DNA of 64,000 bases from Solibacillus sp. R5-41 (GTDB lineage: Bacteria > Bacillota > Bacilli > Bacillales_A > Planococcaceae): the NCBI RefSeq assembly GCF_002736105.1, contig NZ_CP024123.1, forward strand, positions 4,168,001 to 4,232,000. The letters are read 5' to 3'. Position 1 is the first letter of the stretch. Every line of letters begins with the position of its first letter. The notes beneath the pieces are model-generated. The model had not been told where the DNA came from, searched no databases, and was given only the letters and a program-made list of their open reading frames with translations. The position numbers were made by a program, and so were the translations under genes. Below, piece after piece: positions 52,195 to 61,686 of this stretch.

Positions 52195-52501
52195 ATTTAC
52201 CTTCCCTTATATATATATTACGATTTGCAGAAATAATGTAAGCGCTCACTTAAATGTTCGACTATATAAATGGTTGCGCCTATTTTTCTTTCTGTATCAT
52301 TTTTTAACTCATTGTAGTGTAACACAATTGTGAAAAGATTAAAATATATTCGAGTTGGCTTAGTACTAAGCTATTGAAAAGGTTACTAATTTCAAGAAAT
52401 CTCTAACAATTGTGAGCATTTTTTGTATCGGAAGAATATCTTCAAATCATTTTTTTGATAGAAGTAAAATACTGGATAGTAATAGTTCCTATTTTATTTA
52501 A
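52195..52501. other. Non-coding gap upstream of mqo
   Basis: It holds a perfect 14-base palindrome GCTTAGTACTAAGC (52358-52371) and a CACAATTGTG palindrome near 52323. These could be operators for mqo, but I recognise no known regulator motif. Confidence 0.4.
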
Positions 52502-53584
52502 TCATTTTAATTTCACTTTATTAATGTGCTCCATGTATTGTGTGTCGCCATACCCTAATGTCGGGAATAGAGTGAATAATTGCTTCACTAGTTCCGGTGT
52601 CGGTACGTGCTGATTATTTCTAATATATTTTATGACCTCATTATTTTCCATTTGCATTTCTAAAAACCAATGAATAGCTTGATACAATACTGGTAACACC
52701 TCGACGGATGTTTTTTTATGATGTACTAAAACATCCTCATAGATCATTGTATAATTTCCTAATTCGAGTTCCATTTGATTCACCTTAAATTCATCATCAC
52801 GGAATTGATTGAAAAATACGCGCCCTTTATAGCCTTTTTGCTCCAAGTAGGCAAGCAATGTAAGAAGATTCATCTGGCAAAATACATCCTCACCAAACCA
52901 TAAAACAATATATTTATACTCGTTTTCAAGCAACGGTTTTACTGAATGGATCACTGTTTTCTGGTATTCTTCAACAGAACTTTGATGGCAAGCTGCCCTC
53001 ATGCGAATAAATTCTTCATCAAATATTTGTCTTGTCGTCACATGAACACACATTGCTTCATTAAAAGGCACACAATCTGAGTCACCCATCAGCTTTTTTT
53101 CTTTAAATTCTTCATACATCATTTGGCCGTTTAAAATATTTAACACGTTTCTATCAAATAATTCACGATTTAAATTTTTTAATTTTTTTAATTCTCGCTC
53201 TCGATTCAAAACCATTTTATCTCCATCCCCACTTTGATAAATTGAAAGCCTCTCAAATGATTGAACAGGTAAACGCTTAATTTGGAATTCTCGTGGCGTT
53301 ATCCCAAATACAGTTTTAAAGGCCCTACTATACGCTTCTTGTGAGGAATAACCGTAATCAAACGCAATATCAATAACTTTGCGATTATTTCTTAAATCAG
53401 CTGTTGATAAATACAATCTTCTAAGAAGGACATAGCGTCTCATACTTATTCCTGTTGCTTGGTGAAATCGAAAGGAGCAATAATAAGGAGAATACCCTAA
53501 ATCATTTGCCAATTTATCTAATGAAAATTCGCCTGTTAAATTCTCCTCAATCCAGTCAACCATCTGCTGTACATAGTTATTCAT
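52502..53584 (-). CDS. AraC-family regulator with DUF1835-like C-terminus
   Basis: 360 residues from ATG 53584. Unusually, the AraC helix-turn-helix pair is N-terminal (about 5-100, ending VFGITPREFQIK). After a linker the C-terminal half (about 160-290) contains YKYIVLWFGEDVFCQMNLLTLLAYLEQKG, which resembles the DUF1835 domain. Ligand and targets unknown. No operon partner. Confidence 0.75.
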   Translation of the reverse strand: MNNYVQQMVDWIEENLTGEFSLDKLANDLGYSPYYCSFRFHQATGISMRRYVLLRRLYLSTADLRNNRKVIDIAFDYGYSSQEAYSRAFKTVFGITPREFQIKRLPVQSFERLSIYQSGDGDKMVLNRERELKKLKNLNRELFDRNVLNILNGQMMYEEFKEKKLMGDSDCVPFNEAMCVHVTTRQIFDEEFIRMRAACHQSSVEEYQKTVIHSVKPLLENEYKYIVLWFGEDVFCQMNLLTLLAYLEQKGYKGRVFFNQFRDDEFKVNQMELELGNYTMIYEDVLVHHKKTSVEVLPVLYQAIHWFLEMQMENNEVIKYIRNNQHVPTPELVKQLFTLFPTLGYGDTQYMEHINKVKLK

Positions 53585-53667
53585 TTGCCTCACCTCTCAA
53601 TCAAATTATAGAGAACCTTTGCTTCCGTGTTTTGATAATTGTTGTGGTGAAAAGTATTTTTTATCAT

Positions 53668-53708
53668 CAAAAAAACTGTACAGGCAATTGATTTCACCCG
53701 TACAGATT
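53668..53708 (-). terminator. Terminator after the LURP-one-like gene
   Basis: CTGTACGGG, a 12-base loop, CCTGTACAG, then a seven-U run on the minus strand. Confidence 0.8.
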
Positions 53709-53725
53709 TAAAAGTAGAACCGTTT

Positions 53726-54223
53726 TTACGTCGAGGCAGCCGAAGAAGATGCTGCTTGGTCTGCTTTTACACAATCAATGGCTACAACAATTGCAATAAT
53801 TATTGTTTCCATCTCATCATTTAATATGTCCACTTTATAGCTATCGCCCCAAGTGAACCATTCCTTGCTTACCTTTCCGATCACATTACCATGCTGCAGC
53901 ACTTCGAAATTCATGTCCCACCAGTTCCCATTTATTTCAATTCCTACTGCGTCAATCGTATAACGTGCTTTAAAAAATGAAAGTTCCTTTTGGATTGTCA
54001 GTATTTCTCGGCCATTTACCTCCACAAAAAACTTCGGTAATAAGCTAAATATTTTTTTCGTAATGAGTCCGACTTCATCTCTAGTAGTATTTAAAATTGA
54101 AAACGTCTTTGGAATTTGCATAAAGCTGCCTTCTACATAATATCGATCATTTTCCTGCTGATCCTTTACCGTAAACTTACCACCAAGGCTGAATACCTTT
54201 TGTTTTATATAAAGTTGCTTCAT
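53726..54223 (-). CDS. LURP-one-related (Tubby-like fold) protein
   Basis: 165 residues from ATG 54223, six bases after GGAGGTG. Begins LYIKQKVFSLGGKFTVKD, matching the LOR family, with a hydrophobic C-terminal helix (about 140-155) where Tubby-like folds bury a helix. Role in bacteria unknown. Confidence 0.8.
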   Translation of the reverse strand: MKQLYIKQKVFSLGGKFTVKDQQENDRYYVEGSFMQIPKTFSILNTTRDEVGLITKKIFSLLPKFFVEVNGREILTIQKELSFFKARYTIDAVGIEINGNWWDMNFEVLQHGNVIGKVSKEWFTWGDSYKVDILNDEMETIIIAIVVAIDCVKADQAASSSAAST

Positions 54224-54367
54224 AAAATACACCTCCTTCAATTTAAAGAAATCGCCGTTATTGATTTACTATTTATATATTTACAAATGTACACACATAA
54301 ATATTCAGATTATTCTAATTTCCATTCATCTCAATACATATAGAGTAGAGTCTTTTACTGAAGGAAT

Positions 54368-55270
54368 TTAAAAGATTACCTTCACAAAACGATTAATGAG
54401 ATGATCGATTTCTTCTTGCTTTGGAATGAGTGCCATCCAGTCGTTTGGAATATTCAGCTCCTCATAATAAATACCCGCTAGACCACCTGTAATCGCAGCA
54501 ATCGTGTCCGTATCATTCCCTAAATGCACTGCTTGGAAAATGGCATCATAGTAGCTTTTACTATTTAACAAACTCCAATAAACCGCCTCAAGTGTATGAA
54601 TGACATATCCATTACTTTGAATATCCTCTCGTGATAACGTAGTAATATTTAATATGCGTTCAAAATGGACCTTTTCCTCTGGATAATCATTCAATTTACT
54701 AAGTAATTGTTCATTTGCACGTGCTAAGCTAGCCTCCAATGATAAATCATCCATTAACGCATGCACCATATATGTATAATGAAAGCAACAAAGTGTCGAG
54801 CGAATATGTCCATGCGTTAACGTCGCATAATCATTCACATAACGGTCCTCTATTGCACGACCATAGCTATAAAAGGCAACTGGGAGAATTCGCATAAGGG
54901 CACCATTGCCATTGCTTTGTTCATCCGCTTTTGCTGCTTCAAAAGGACCCTTTGTTTCCCAACGATTAATGACTTCTGCAATGGTCATCCCAACATCAAA
55001 TGCGGGCTCATCATTGTATGACCAATGCCCACGATAAACCCAATTACAAAAGGCGCGCTTTAAATCAGCAATGGATGTATCTTCAATTAGATGTTGCATC
55101 GTAATAAGCGTCATCGCACTGTCATCCGACCATGTTCCAGCCGGTACATCCCAGCAACCATAGCCAATCATGTCATGAATTTCAAAAGAATCTCGTTCCA
55201 TAAATTCCATCGGCACACCATACGCATCACCGATAATAAATCCCCATAATGCTCGTTTTCGTTTATTCAT
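54368..55270 (-). CDS. ADP-ribosylglycohydrolase family protein
   Basis: 300 residues. GFIIGDAYGVPMEF at the start, the metal-binding TWSDDSAMTL block, and LGNDTDTIAAITGGLAGIYYEEL are the family motifs; the Asp residues match those that bind magnesium. Removes ADP-ribose from proteins or small molecules. No ADP-ribosyltransferase or nitrogenase gene is nearby, so the substrate is not indicated. Confidence 0.87.
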   Translation of the reverse strand: MNKRKRALWGFIIGDAYGVPMEFMERDSFEIHDMIGYGCWDVPAGTWSDDSAMTLITMQHLIEDTSIADLKRAFCNWVYRGHWSYNDEPAFDVGMTIAEVINRWETKGPFEAAKADEQSNGNGALMRILPVAFYSYGRAIEDRYVNDYATLTHGHIRSTLCCFHYTYMVHALMDDLSLEASLARANEQLLSKLNDYPEEKVHFERILNITTLSREDIQSNGYVIHTLEAVYWSLLNSKSYYDAIFQAVHLGNDTDTIAAITGGLAGIYYEELNIPNDWMALIPKQEEIDHLINRFVKVIF

Positions 55271-55440
55271 ATGTACGCACCCCAGTCATTGCTCAAAATA
55301 TTGTTTTGATTATTCTATTTATTTTTATTATGTACATTTTACCAAAGTCAGTCTTTCAATACGATGCTTTTGTCAATGGTCAGTTGAAAATGTAATAATG
55401 GGAATACCTTTAATGTTAATGAAAATAAGGGAGATTCCGT

Positions 55441-55767
55441 ATGCATAAAAATAACAACAACTCAGAAGTCATCTATCTTAAGGAGTCATATGAATCCTTA
55501 AGGCATCCCTTTTATAATAAGCAATTGGTTTTTACAGGGGCCCTCTCTACAATGACTCGTTCAGAAGCTGCGAAAAGGGTGCGCCTTTGTGGAGGATTTT
55601 TACAAGGTGCTGTTACAACAGAAACAGATTTCGTTATTATAGGAAATAAACGTCGTGGTATTAGCGCTAAACAACAAAAAGCGGAGAAACTAATTCACCT
55701 AGGCTTTGACCTTCAATTTCTTGTTGAGGATGATTTTCTTTGGTTACTTTCAATGGAAAAAGGATAG
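55441..55767 (+). CDS. Stand-alone BRCT-domain protein
   Basis: 108 residues. One BRCT domain (about 24-105: KQLVFTGALSTMTRSEAAKR ... GGFLQGAVTTETDFVIIG) similar to the C-terminal BRCT of DNA ligase A, plus a short N-terminal extension. AAGGGAGA precedes the ATG. Likely a DNA-transaction scaffolding or damage protein, but no partner domain is present. Confidence 0.8.
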   Translation: MHKNNNNSEVIYLKESYESLRHPFYNKQLVFTGALSTMTRSEAAKRVRLCGGFLQGAVTTETDFVIIGNKRRGISAKQQKAEKLIHLGFDLQFLVEDDFLWLLSMEKG

Positions 55768-55797
55768 TAGATAGACGAGCCATGCAATTTTGTAAAT

Positions 55798-55832
55798 TAA
55801 AAAAGCCGATTCACAATTTCCTGAATCGGCCA
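55798..55832 (-). terminator. Terminator between the BRCT gene and the small gene
   Basis: GCCGATTC and GAATCGGC flank ACAATTTCCT; the strong U run is on the minus strand. Confidence 0.8.
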
Positions 55833-55844
55833 AGCATAGTTATT

Positions 55845-56036
55845 TTATTTATAAAGACGTTCTAAGTCTTGGTAGTCCTTAATATACGGGCCATCGCTTG
55901 CAACAAATGAATGGTACAATGCCTTTATTGCAAAATTTTTCTCTAATCCCATTTCGGCTTTTAGTTTTTTTAACTCATCATGTAACTCACGGTGTTCATT
56001 AATTAGCTTTAACATAATTGTTTTATTATATTTCAT
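55845..56036 (-). CDS. Small hypothetical protein
   Basis: 63 residues from ATG 56036, after AAAGGACG. It begins MKYNKTIMLKLINEHRELHDELKKLKAEMG, a predicted helical/coiled-coil segment, and has no membrane span. It starts 13 bases after the rRNA methyltransferase gene and is probably co-transcribed with it. No family recognised. Confidence 0.6.
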   Translation of the reverse strand: MKYNKTIMLKLINEHRELHDELKKLKAEMGLEKNFAIKALYHSFVASDGPYIKDYQDLERLYK

Positions 56037-56049
56037 CAATTTCGTCCTT

Positions 56050-57246
56050 TTAGTTTATGACTTGAATTATCACTACTTTTAAATAGTTAAATTCCGGGAA
56101 GTTATGTGGTACTACAAAATCCTCTGGTAACTGATGTTGTTCTACGATTTTGTATTGTGTATTTGCGTCTTTAAATGCTTGTTCAATAAATGTTTTAAAC
56201 TTTTTCATGTCAAAGCTTGCATTATTCGTTGAAGCGATAATGATACCATGATCATTCGTAATCGCAAGTGCATCTGTTAATAACTTCGGATAATCCTTTG
56301 CTGTACTAAATGTCATTTTCTTTGTACGTGCAAAACTCGGTGGATCTAGCACAACGACATCAAACTTCAAATCATGACGCTTTGCATAACTAAAGTAATC
56401 GAATACATTCATGACTTTAATATCTTGTGATTCATAGTCAATCTCATTCACTGAAAATTGTTCAATAGTTTTTGACAAGCTACGCTTCGCTAAATCAACA
56501 CTTGTCGTACCCGATGCGCCACCAAGCGCTGCTGCTACTGAAAATGCACCTGTGTAAGAGAAAGTGTTTAACACGGTTTTGTCCATTGCGTACTGATCGC
56601 GTAGTGCTTTACGAACATTACGTTGATCAAGGAAAATACCCGTCATCGCTCCATCGTTTAAATCAACCGCAAAGTTCATGCCGTTTTCTAGAACGATTAA
56701 CGGGAAGTCCCCTTTTTCACCTGACACATAATCATCTTGATCTACATATTGACCGTTTGTATTGAAGCGTAATTTTTCATAAATACCGCGCGTGTTTAGT
56801 GCACTATTTAATGCCTCATACACAACATCACGGAAAGCATAAATTCCTTCACTATACCAACTCGCCATATAGAAGCCATTGAAGAAATCTATTGTTAAAC
56901 CACCAACACCATCACCTTCTCCGTTAAATACACGGAAAGCAGTCGTGTCTTCTGATGCAAAAAAGTCTGCACGCTTTTCAGCAGCTTCACGAATCTTTTT
57001 CGTAAAGAAGCGCACATCAATCACTTCTTTTTGTTTGCGTGATAGCACCCAGCCAATGCCTTTATTTTGCTCACCATAATAGCCTGTCGCAATATAACCG
57101 CCTTGTGCGTCGAGTAATTGCACTATAGTTCCTTCTGCAATAGCCACCTCTGGCATGTCGATCGCTTCTTTTAAAATAAGCGGATAACCATTCGTCATCT
57201 GCTTAATAAATTTTGGTTTTACATATAATTCACGTATCTGTTCCAT
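56050..57246 (-). CDS. 23S rRNA cytosine-5 methyltransferase, RlmI/RlmK-like
   Basis: 398 residues: N-terminal PUA domain (about 3-75), EEHUD-like middle, and Rossmann methyltransferase with NTFSYTGAFSVAAALGGA and the catalytic-site VVLDPPSFARTKK. RlmI-type enzymes methylate C1962 of 23S rRNA; which rRNA base this one uses is inference. Confidence 0.88.
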   Translation of the reverse strand: MEQIRELYVKPKFIKQMTNGYPLILKEAIDMPEVAIAEGTIVQLLDAQGGYIATGYYGEQNKGIGWVLSRKQKEVIDVRFFTKKIREAAEKRADFFASEDTTAFRVFNGEGDGVGGLTIDFFNGFYMASWYSEGIYAFRDVVYEALNSALNTRGIYEKLRFNTNGQYVDQDDYVSGEKGDFPLIVLENGMNFAVDLNDGAMTGIFLDQRNVRKALRDQYAMDKTVLNTFSYTGAFSVAAALGGASGTTSVDLAKRSLSKTIEQFSVNEIDYESQDIKVMNVFDYFSYAKRHDLKFDVVVLDPPSFARTKKMTFSTAKDYPKLLTDALAITNDHGIIIASTNNASFDMKKFKTFIEQAFKDANTQYKIVEQHQLPEDFVVPHNFPEFNYLKVVIIQVIN

Positions 57247-57383
57247 CGAGTCATCCTCACTGTTTCATAATCTATCTATTATGGCATGTTTTACAGGGAA
57301 AAGCGAAATTGATTCAACTGAACGTACTTATAATTACTGACATGGGGTAGGTAAAATAGCTGTCTGTTTTGTTCCACAAAAAT

Positions 57384-57424
57384 AGTGTAAACCAAAGCTA
57401 ACGGGCGGCTTTGATTTACACTTT
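57384..57424 (-). terminator. Terminator after pdxS
   Basis: GTGTAAATCAAAGC and GCTTTGGTTTACAC form a 14-base stem with one mismatch, followed by a U-containing tract on the minus strand. Confidence 0.8.
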
Positions 57425-57459
57425 TAATTAGTTTTTTTAATATAAACTTGTCTTTTTTA

Positions 57460-58347
57460 TTACCAGCCGCGGTCCTGCATTCGTTCATGTTGCGCTAAAC
57501 CGCGAATGTCAATTCCTTTCATCGGGGATCCAATTCCTCTTGAAACACTATTAATCAGCTCATAATCTTGATAATTTGTTGTCGCTTGAACGATTGCAGT
57601 AGCAAACTTTTCTGGGTTTTCTGCCTTAAAAATACCCGAACCAACAAATACACCATCTGCTCCTAACTCCATCATCAATGCTGCATCTGCAGGTGTTGAT
57701 ACGCCACCAGCTGCAAAGTTAGAAACCGGTAGACGACCTGCTTGTTTAATTGCAAGTAATACTTCATACGGTGCTCCTAAATTTTTTGCCTCTGTCATGA
57801 GTTCATCATCATTCATCGCAACAACGGCACGTACTTGTGCATTTACTTTTCGCATATGGCGTACTGCTTCGACGATATTTCCTGTACCTGGCTCACCTTT
57901 TGTTCTTAGCATGGCTGCACCTTCACCAATTCGGCGCGCAGCCTCTCCTAAATCACGACAGCCACAAACAAATGGTACGTTATATTTATTTTTTAATAAA
58001 TGGTACTCCTCATCAGCAGGTGTTAACACTTCACTTTCATCTATGAAATCTATCCCCATTGCCTCCAACATACGTGCTTCAATGATATGACCGATACGAG
58101 CTTTTGCCATGACCGGAATAGAAACCGCGCTCATCACTTCTTCCATAATTCGTGGATCTGCCATACGAGCTACCCCACCAGCCGCACGAATATCAGAAGG
58201 CACACGTTCCAATGCCATAACAGCGACTGCCCCTGCTGCTTCAGCAATTTTTGCTTGCTCTGCGTTCATTACATCCATAATGACCCCACCATTTTGTATA
58301 AGTGACATTCCTTTACTTACTACATCTGACCCTAATAAAATATCCAT
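57460..58347 (-). CDS. pdxS: Pyridoxal 5'-phosphate synthase subunit PdxS
   Basis: 295 residues: a TIM barrel with the Lys in MAKARIGH that forms the first covalent adduct and the mobile [20 protein letters not shown] loop. It makes PLP from ribose 5-phosphate, glyceraldehyde 3-phosphate and ammonia. The glutaminase partner pdxT, normally directly downstream, is absent: a terminator follows instead. The first nine residues (MDILLGSDV) differ from the usual start. Ammonia could come from free ammonium or a distant pdxT. Confidence 0.95.
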   Translation of the reverse strand: MDILLGSDVVSKGMSLIQNGGVIMDVMNAEQAKIAEAAGAVAVMALERVPSDIRAAGGVARMADPRIMEEVMSAVSIPVMAKARIGHIIEARMLEAMGIDFIDESEVLTPADEEYHLLKNKYNVPFVCGCRDLGEAARRIGEGAAMLRTKGEPGTGNIVEAVRHMRKVNAQVRAVVAMNDDELMTEAKNLGAPYEVLLAIKQAGRLPVSNFAAGGVSTPADAALMMELGADGVFVGSGIFKAENPEKFATAIVQATTNYQDYELINSVSRGIGSPMKGIDIRGLAQHERMQDRGW

Positions 58348-58470
58348 TTCTCAACATCTCCTTGTGGTTAGTATAGCTTCAGTATATCTTTATTTAACCC
58401 TTTTAAAATAGCCAATTAACACAGAAATAGAAGGGTCAGATTTTTCAGTCATATTCACATGACCTTTGTT

Positions 58471-58497
58471 GAGAAGTTAAGCCCCCGGCAGATATCT
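58471..58497 (-). repeat. Decayed fragment of the intergenic repeat (mid part)
   Basis: AAGTTAAGCCCCCGGCAGAT then ATC corresponds to AAGTTAAAGCCCCCGGCGGA and ATATC in the copy at 44373-44562. Confidence 0.55.
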
Positions 58498-58544
58498 TAC
58501 TCAATACGGGTACACAATGAGTATTCATATAATATGAGATGCAT

Positions 58545-58590
58545 TAAAAAAGGCCCGAAAACCTTAAATCAAAATTAGTTTTCGAGCAGC
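58545..58590 (-). terminator. Terminator after the GNAT gene
   Basis: GCTCGAAAAC and GTTTTCGGGC flank a 15-base loop; five to six U residues follow on the minus strand. Confidence 0.75.
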
Positions 58591-58610
58591 ATTTATATGA
58601 ATTAGAAATT

Positions 58611-59171
58611 TTATTTATTAGTTATTGCTTCAAAATCTTGCTTTAGCAAAGAATACATATACAGATCATCAAACTTCCCGCAAGTATATTCATAACTTCT
58701 TAACAAACCTTCTCTTACAAATCCATGCCTTTCCACTAATTTTTGAGATGCGATATTGGCAGGCTCGATTAGCGCTTGTATTCTTTGTAGCTTTAATTGT
58801 TTAAACCCGTATGTAATGATTGGTTTAAGTGTTTCACTTGCAATGCCCCGTCCCCAAAAAGATTGATTTAGTTCAAAACCAATATCGGCTCTCGCATGTT
58901 GCGCATCCACGTTTAAAAAGCCACAGCTTCCTACCAATTCCTGCTGATCCTTTACTGTTATTCCCCAACGAACTCCTGTTTTATTACTAAATATAGATTG
59001 GTACCATGATATTTCATCTAACGCATCGTTCACAGATTGAAATGGTTCTAATCCATAGTATTTCATCACTTCTTTATCCGATAAATAATTTAAAATACTT
59101 GACGCGTCTTCTATTGTTATTTCTCTTAAAACTAACCGCTCTGTTTCAAGCAATGGAAACTCTTGTTCCAT
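58611..59171 (-). CDS. GNAT-family N-acetyltransferase (RimJ/RimL-like)
   Basis: 186 residues from ATG 59171. LETERLVLREITIEDASSIL at the N-terminus, FELNQSFWGRGIASET as the acetyl-CoA motif A, and RHGFVREGLLRSYEY at the C-terminus. Likely acetylates protein N-termini or an antibiotic/amine; target not indicated. Confidence 0.85.
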   Translation of the reverse strand: MEQEFPLLETERLVLREITIEDASSILNYLSDKEVMKYYGLEPFQSVNDALDEISWYQSIFSNKTGVRWGITVKDQQELVGSCGFLNVDAQHARADIGFELNQSFWGRGIASETLKPIITYGFKQLKLQRIQALIEPANIASQKLVERHGFVREGLLRSYEYTCGKFDDLYMYSLLKQDFEAITNK

Positions 59172-59222
59172 TCGTATCACACCTTTAAAGTAATGTTTTA
59201 CAATAAATAATTTAATTAACGA

Positions 59223-60935
59223 TTAATGAATCATCAGTTGAATCAATTGCTGATAATAGGCATGCTTTTGAAGCAATTCACTATGTGTGCCAGCACCGGT
59301 CACTCGTCCGTCTTCAAACACTAAAATTTGATCGGCATGTATAATCGTAGACAATCGGTGGGCAATAATTACGGTTGTACGCCCTTGCATCACTTGTTCT
59401 AGTGCCTTTTGTACTTCTCGTTCTGCATCATTATCTAAATTAGATGTTGCTTCATCTAATAGTAAAATGGCCGGATCCCTTAACAACGCGCGGGCAATGG
59501 CAATACGCTGACGCTGCCCACCAGATAACTTAATGCCACCTTCACCAACCTCTGTTGCCAATCCATTTTCCAACTGTTTCACAAATTCCCATGCATTTGC
59601 GTTTTTTAGCGCCGACTCAATCTCTCCCTCTGAAACTTGCCCACTGCCATACGTTACATTGTCACGAATCGTCCCATTCATCAAAGGAGATTCCTGTGTT
59701 ACATATCCAAACAAACCGCGCCATTTTGCCAAATCCATTTGATCAATTGATTGTTGCCCAAAACGAATTTCTCCACTTGTCGTATCGTAAAAGCGCTCTA
59801 TTAATGAAAACATTGTCGTTTTCCCACCACCACTCGCACTTACAAAAGCGGTTGTTTTGCCCATTGGGATTTCAAACGATACTTCCTCAAGAAGCGGTTT
59901 ATCATTGTAACCGAAAGCAACTCGGTCAAACACAATTGATGCACTGTTTTTTGTTATGACCGCATTACCACCTGCTTCAATCGGTTGCTGTAAAATTTCC
60001 TGCACGCGCTCGGTTGCGCCCATTGCCTTTTGTAAGGCTGTAAAAAATGTCGCCATTTGTGTAAACGGAATAATAATCTGCACGAGGTATATCATGATTG
60101 CGACAAGTTCTCCAGCTGAAATGGCACCTGTCGCTACTTTTGCACCACCATAACCAAATAACAATATCAACACAATCATCATTATCAGCGTCATTATTGG
60201 TGATAACACTGCCAAAATACGCGCTTCCTTCAGACCAAATAAATATAATTTTTGTATCTTTTGTTCTCCATTTTGTTGCTCAAAGCTTTCTGTTTGCGCC
60301 GTTTTAACAAGACGAATATTCGTCAGTACACGCCCTAAATGTCCGCTAAACTTTGCCAGCTCATCTTGATTTACCTTTGCAATTTTATGCATGCGTTGAC
60401 CGAGTGGCAGTGAGACGCCAATTGCTAATGGCACTGCCACCAACATTAGTAACGTCATCTTCCAATCAATCCATATTAAAATGACAACCGCACCGACAAT
60501 CGCAAATAAGCCTGATACAAAGCTGATAAAATGATCTGTAATGAGTGCTTTAATTACATTCGTATCCTGTGTAATACGGCTCATTGTCTCCCCAGATTCA
60601 TGCTCATCAAAATAAGGCACCTTTAAACGTAGCACATGCCCCCACACTGTACTACGTAAATTAGCTACAATGCGCTCTCCTAACTTACGCATCATATAAA
60701 ATGTAACGCCACCCAGTACCGCTTGAAAAATAAGAAATAATCCAACCAGCAAGATGGCTTGCAGTGAAAAACCTATCGTTGAAAAATCATTAATCATACG
60801 CATTGTAATAAGCGGGACACCTAGCCCAATTAATGTTTCAAAAATACTTAGTAGCAACGTCCCTATCATAAGTCTTTTCGAAAGCTTACTATTTTGCACA
60901 AGCCGCCAAATTCCCTTAAAAGAGCTATTCATCAT
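59223..60935 (-). CDS. ABC multidrug exporter (half transporter, BmrA/LmrA type)
   Basis: Transporter of 570 residues from ATG 60935, after GGAGG. Six membrane helices (about 22-290), then ATPase: Walker A SASGGGKTT (first Gly replaced by Ser), LSGGQRQRIAIARALL, Walker B ILLLDEATSNLD, and the H-loop. Functions as homodimer or with a partner. Overlaps the MerR gene by 11 bases, so expression is tied to that regulator. Confidence 0.88.
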   Translation of the reverse strand: MMNSSFKGIWRLVQNSKLSKRLMIGTLLLSIFETLIGLGVPLITMRMINDFSTIGFSLQAILLVGLFLIFQAVLGGVTFYMMRKLGERIVANLRSTVWGHVLRLKVPYFDEHESGETMSRITQDTNVIKALITDHFISFVSGLFAIVGAVVILIWIDWKMTLLMLVAVPLAIGVSLPLGQRMHKIAKVNQDELAKFSGHLGRVLTNIRLVKTAQTESFEQQNGEQKIQKLYLFGLKEARILAVLSPIMTLIMMIVLILLFGYGGAKVATGAISAGELVAIMIYLVQIIIPFTQMATFFTALQKAMGATERVQEILQQPIEAGGNAVITKNSASIVFDRVAFGYNDKPLLEEVSFEIPMGKTTAFVSASGGGKTTMFSLIERFYDTTSGEIRFGQQSIDQMDLAKWRGLFGYVTQESPLMNGTIRDNVTYGSGQVSEGEIESALKNANAWEFVKQLENGLATEVGEGGIKLSGGQRQRIAIARALLRDPAILLLDEATSNLDNDAEREVQKALEQVMQGRTTVIIAHRLSTIIHADQILVFEDGRVTGAGTHSELLQKHAYYQQLIQLMIH

Positions 60936-61665
60936 CGTAACCTCCATATAATCCTAAACGCATTGCTTGCTCTAGGAACCATGCCTCTTCATCTTGGGTA
61001 AATGGTGATGGAAATAACCACTCATCCATCTCTAGCAGCTCATATTCCATTAGTGCTTCTGCTATTTCCTTAGCGAGTTCTTGCGGGATGAGCATGACAT
61101 ACTGTTCAATTAAAGACTGTAAATACTTATCTGGAATTGGTTCCACGAAAGCTTTCTTAAGTTGATGTGTAAGCAAAATATATTGATGGTTCATCTCAAT
61201 TAAATTCATTCCAAAATAATTATAAAGTTTATTAACAAGCGCTTTCGGCAAATACTGATTCAAATATTCCTTCTGTTCATCTTCCTTCAGCAAATTATGA
61301 ATGACCGACAAAAATAACGTGGGTTCAATCGTCTCACTGCGCTCTCCAATTGCAATGGCCTGATCTAAATTAACAATGACATTATCAAGTTGCTTTCTTT
61401 TTTTCTCTAACTGGTTGCGCTGAAACTTCAACGATTCAATTAACCCTATTTCTCCTTTTGAAAATAACACCTCTATATCTTCAAGTGAGTAATCCAAATA
61501 TTTTAATGTCATTATTTTTTGCACCTTTACAATACTTTCGTCATTATAATAACGATGCCCTGCTTCTGATATGTAGCATGGTTCAAGCAACCCTTTATCT
61601 GAGTAAAATCGTAAAGCTCGAACTGTTAATCCTGTTTTCTTCGCAAATTGCCCAATCGAAAACAT
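60925..61665 (-). CDS. MerR-family transcriptional activator
   Basis: 246 residues from ATG 61665, eight bases after GGGAG. N-terminal winged HTH (MFSIGQFAKKTGLTVRALRFYSDKGLLEP, 1-29), a coiled-coil linker (about 80-115) and a large C-terminal helical domain like drug-binding MerR relatives. Controls its own promoter and the downstream exporter. Ligand unknown. Confidence 0.9.
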   Translation of the reverse strand: MFSIGQFAKKTGLTVRALRFYSDKGLLEPCYISEAGHRYYNDESIVKVQKIMTLKYLDYSLEDIEVLFSKGEIGLIESLKFQRNQLEKKRKQLDNVIVNLDQAIAIGERSETIEPTLFLSVIHNLLKEDEQKEYLNQYLPKALVNKLYNYFGMNLIEMNHQYILLTHQLKKAFVEPIPDKYLQSLIEQYVMLIPQELAKEIAEALMEYELLEMDEWLFPSPFTQDEEAWFLEQAMRLGLYGGYDDE

Positions 61666-61686
61666 AAAATCCACTCCCTTTGCTCC

